Program-made: the position numbers and the translations under genes | NCBI GenBank assembly: GCA_009103225.1 | Contig: RHPI01003642.1 | Span: forward strand, 921,099-985,098 | Length of the DNA: 64,000 nucleotides | Source: Chlorokybus atmophyticus | Lineage: Eukaryota; Streptophyta; Chlorokybophyceae; Chlorokybales; Chlorokybaceae | Direction: 5' to 3' | Notes under the pieces: generated by a model | Seen by the model: the letters and a program-made list of their open reading frames with translations, nothing else | The model's database searches: none | What the model was told of the DNA's origin: nothing | Part shown: piece after piece, positions 63,476 through 64,000 of the stretch | Numbering within the stretch: the first letter of the stretch is position 1 | Layout: every line of letters starts with the position of its first letter

Positions 63476-64000
63476 TCACATAAAATCATAATCGTCCGTA
63501 TCGTCAACAGTGAAGCGGTCATCATCAAAGCTGTCCACGTTGAGCACTTTCTTCTTCGCGGGCGCTGTGGAGGCATCAATCAGTAGGAACAAGGCTAAAG
63601 ACGACAAACTTGTGCAGCAGCGCAAGTGCACAACAACACACGCACCTTTTTTCTTGGATCCTGTTGCGGCCTTCTCGGCCTTTTGCTTCTCATTTGCAAT
63701 GACAGTGAGGGAGCTCGCCTGGGTCTTGACTTCTTCAGACTTCATATTGGTCGTCGCCTTTCTCATGAGTGACTTGAGCATTGCCGCATAGTGTATACTT
63801 GACTGCGAGGATCAAACAACAGAGTGTCAGGGCGACCACGCATGCCCACATAAGCGAATCCGGAACAAGGCTTGGGCTTTATTGCAAATGCACATGCAAT
63901 GAAAGAGCACAACAATTCGCTCACCTCATAGGCCACAATTTTTGAGGCGACCATCTCGCCATAGAGGACAAAATCATCTTCAGACTTGGGAATCATTGCG
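63476..64000 (-). CDS. EIF3J: eIF3 subunit j, C-terminal part, cut by the window edge
   Basis: eIF3j (HCR1) binds the 40S decoding centre and works in initiation and ribosome recycling. Three C-terminal exons are visible: 63925-64000 (continues outside), 63646-63802, 63476-63564. Phases agree. The protein reads IPKSEDDFVLYGEMVASKIV, SIHYAAMLKSLMRKATTNM, SLTVIANEKQKAEKAATGSK, a Lys-rich linker, and the acidic end DRFTVDDTDDYDFM. This matches the family order: helix pair, NSLTVL.nEKQ.eEK block, then the acidic C terminus ending DFM that contacts the ribosomal A site. The N-terminal half is not in the window. Confidence 0.9.

Overview
This is nuclear DNA of a photosynthetic eukaryote, most likely a green-lineage microalga. 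Nearly every gene is cut by short GT-AG introns (about 50-900 bp). Several predicted proteins start with plastid-transit-like leaders. A short TTTAGGG-type telomeric motif (plant/algal form) sits at 1523-1539. The gene set is eukaryotic throughout: 26S proteasome RPT4, ALG13, eIF3j, Gemin7-like, anoctamin, TSPO, GT29 sialyltransferase-like. I did not identify the species. Exon models were built by eye from splice signals, reading phase and family resemblance; for each multi-exon gene called complete the exon lengths sum to an open frame.

Layout, left to right. 1-5.6 kb: a BAG6/Scythe-like ubiquitin-domain gene (-, 3' end unresolved), an MFSD5/MOT2-type molybdate transporter (+, 8 exons) and a small ABM-fold protein (-). 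7.6-16.1 kb: DUF429 and ALG13 genes only 30 bp apart on the minus strand, then a 26-exon, about 1,008-aa coiled-coil protein (-). 17-24.5 kb: a GT29 sialyltransferase-like gene (+), proteasome ATPase RPT4 (-) and an unrecognised Pro/Ser-rich gene (+). 24.9-29.8 kb: a cytochrome P450 (-) and a tandem-duplicated carboxymuconolactone-decarboxylase-like protein (+). 47.5-62 kb: a long anoctamin/TMEM16 gene (+) containing an assembly gap, TSPO (-), an OTUD3-like deubiquitinase (+) and a Gemin7-like gene (+). The window ends inside eIF3 subunit j (-).

Between 32.2 and 46.2 kb lie two nested Ty3/gypsy chromoviruses. The outer element (32240-46177, LTRs about 1 kb, target duplication ATACA) landed in the middle of a 41-bp-arm palindrome. 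The inner element (32712-39720, 342-bp LTRs, target duplication TGATG) later landed inside the outer element's 5' LTR. Both carry broken gag/pol frames.

Many genes are arranged as divergent or convergent pairs. Telo-box-like motifs (AAACCCTAA or close) occur in at least two, possibly four, of the divergent promoter regions. No prokaryotic operon, CRISPR array, rRNA or convincing tRNA was seen. The protein-quality theme (BAG6-like, RPT4, OTUD3-like) may be chance; nothing in the sequence ties these genes into one pathway.
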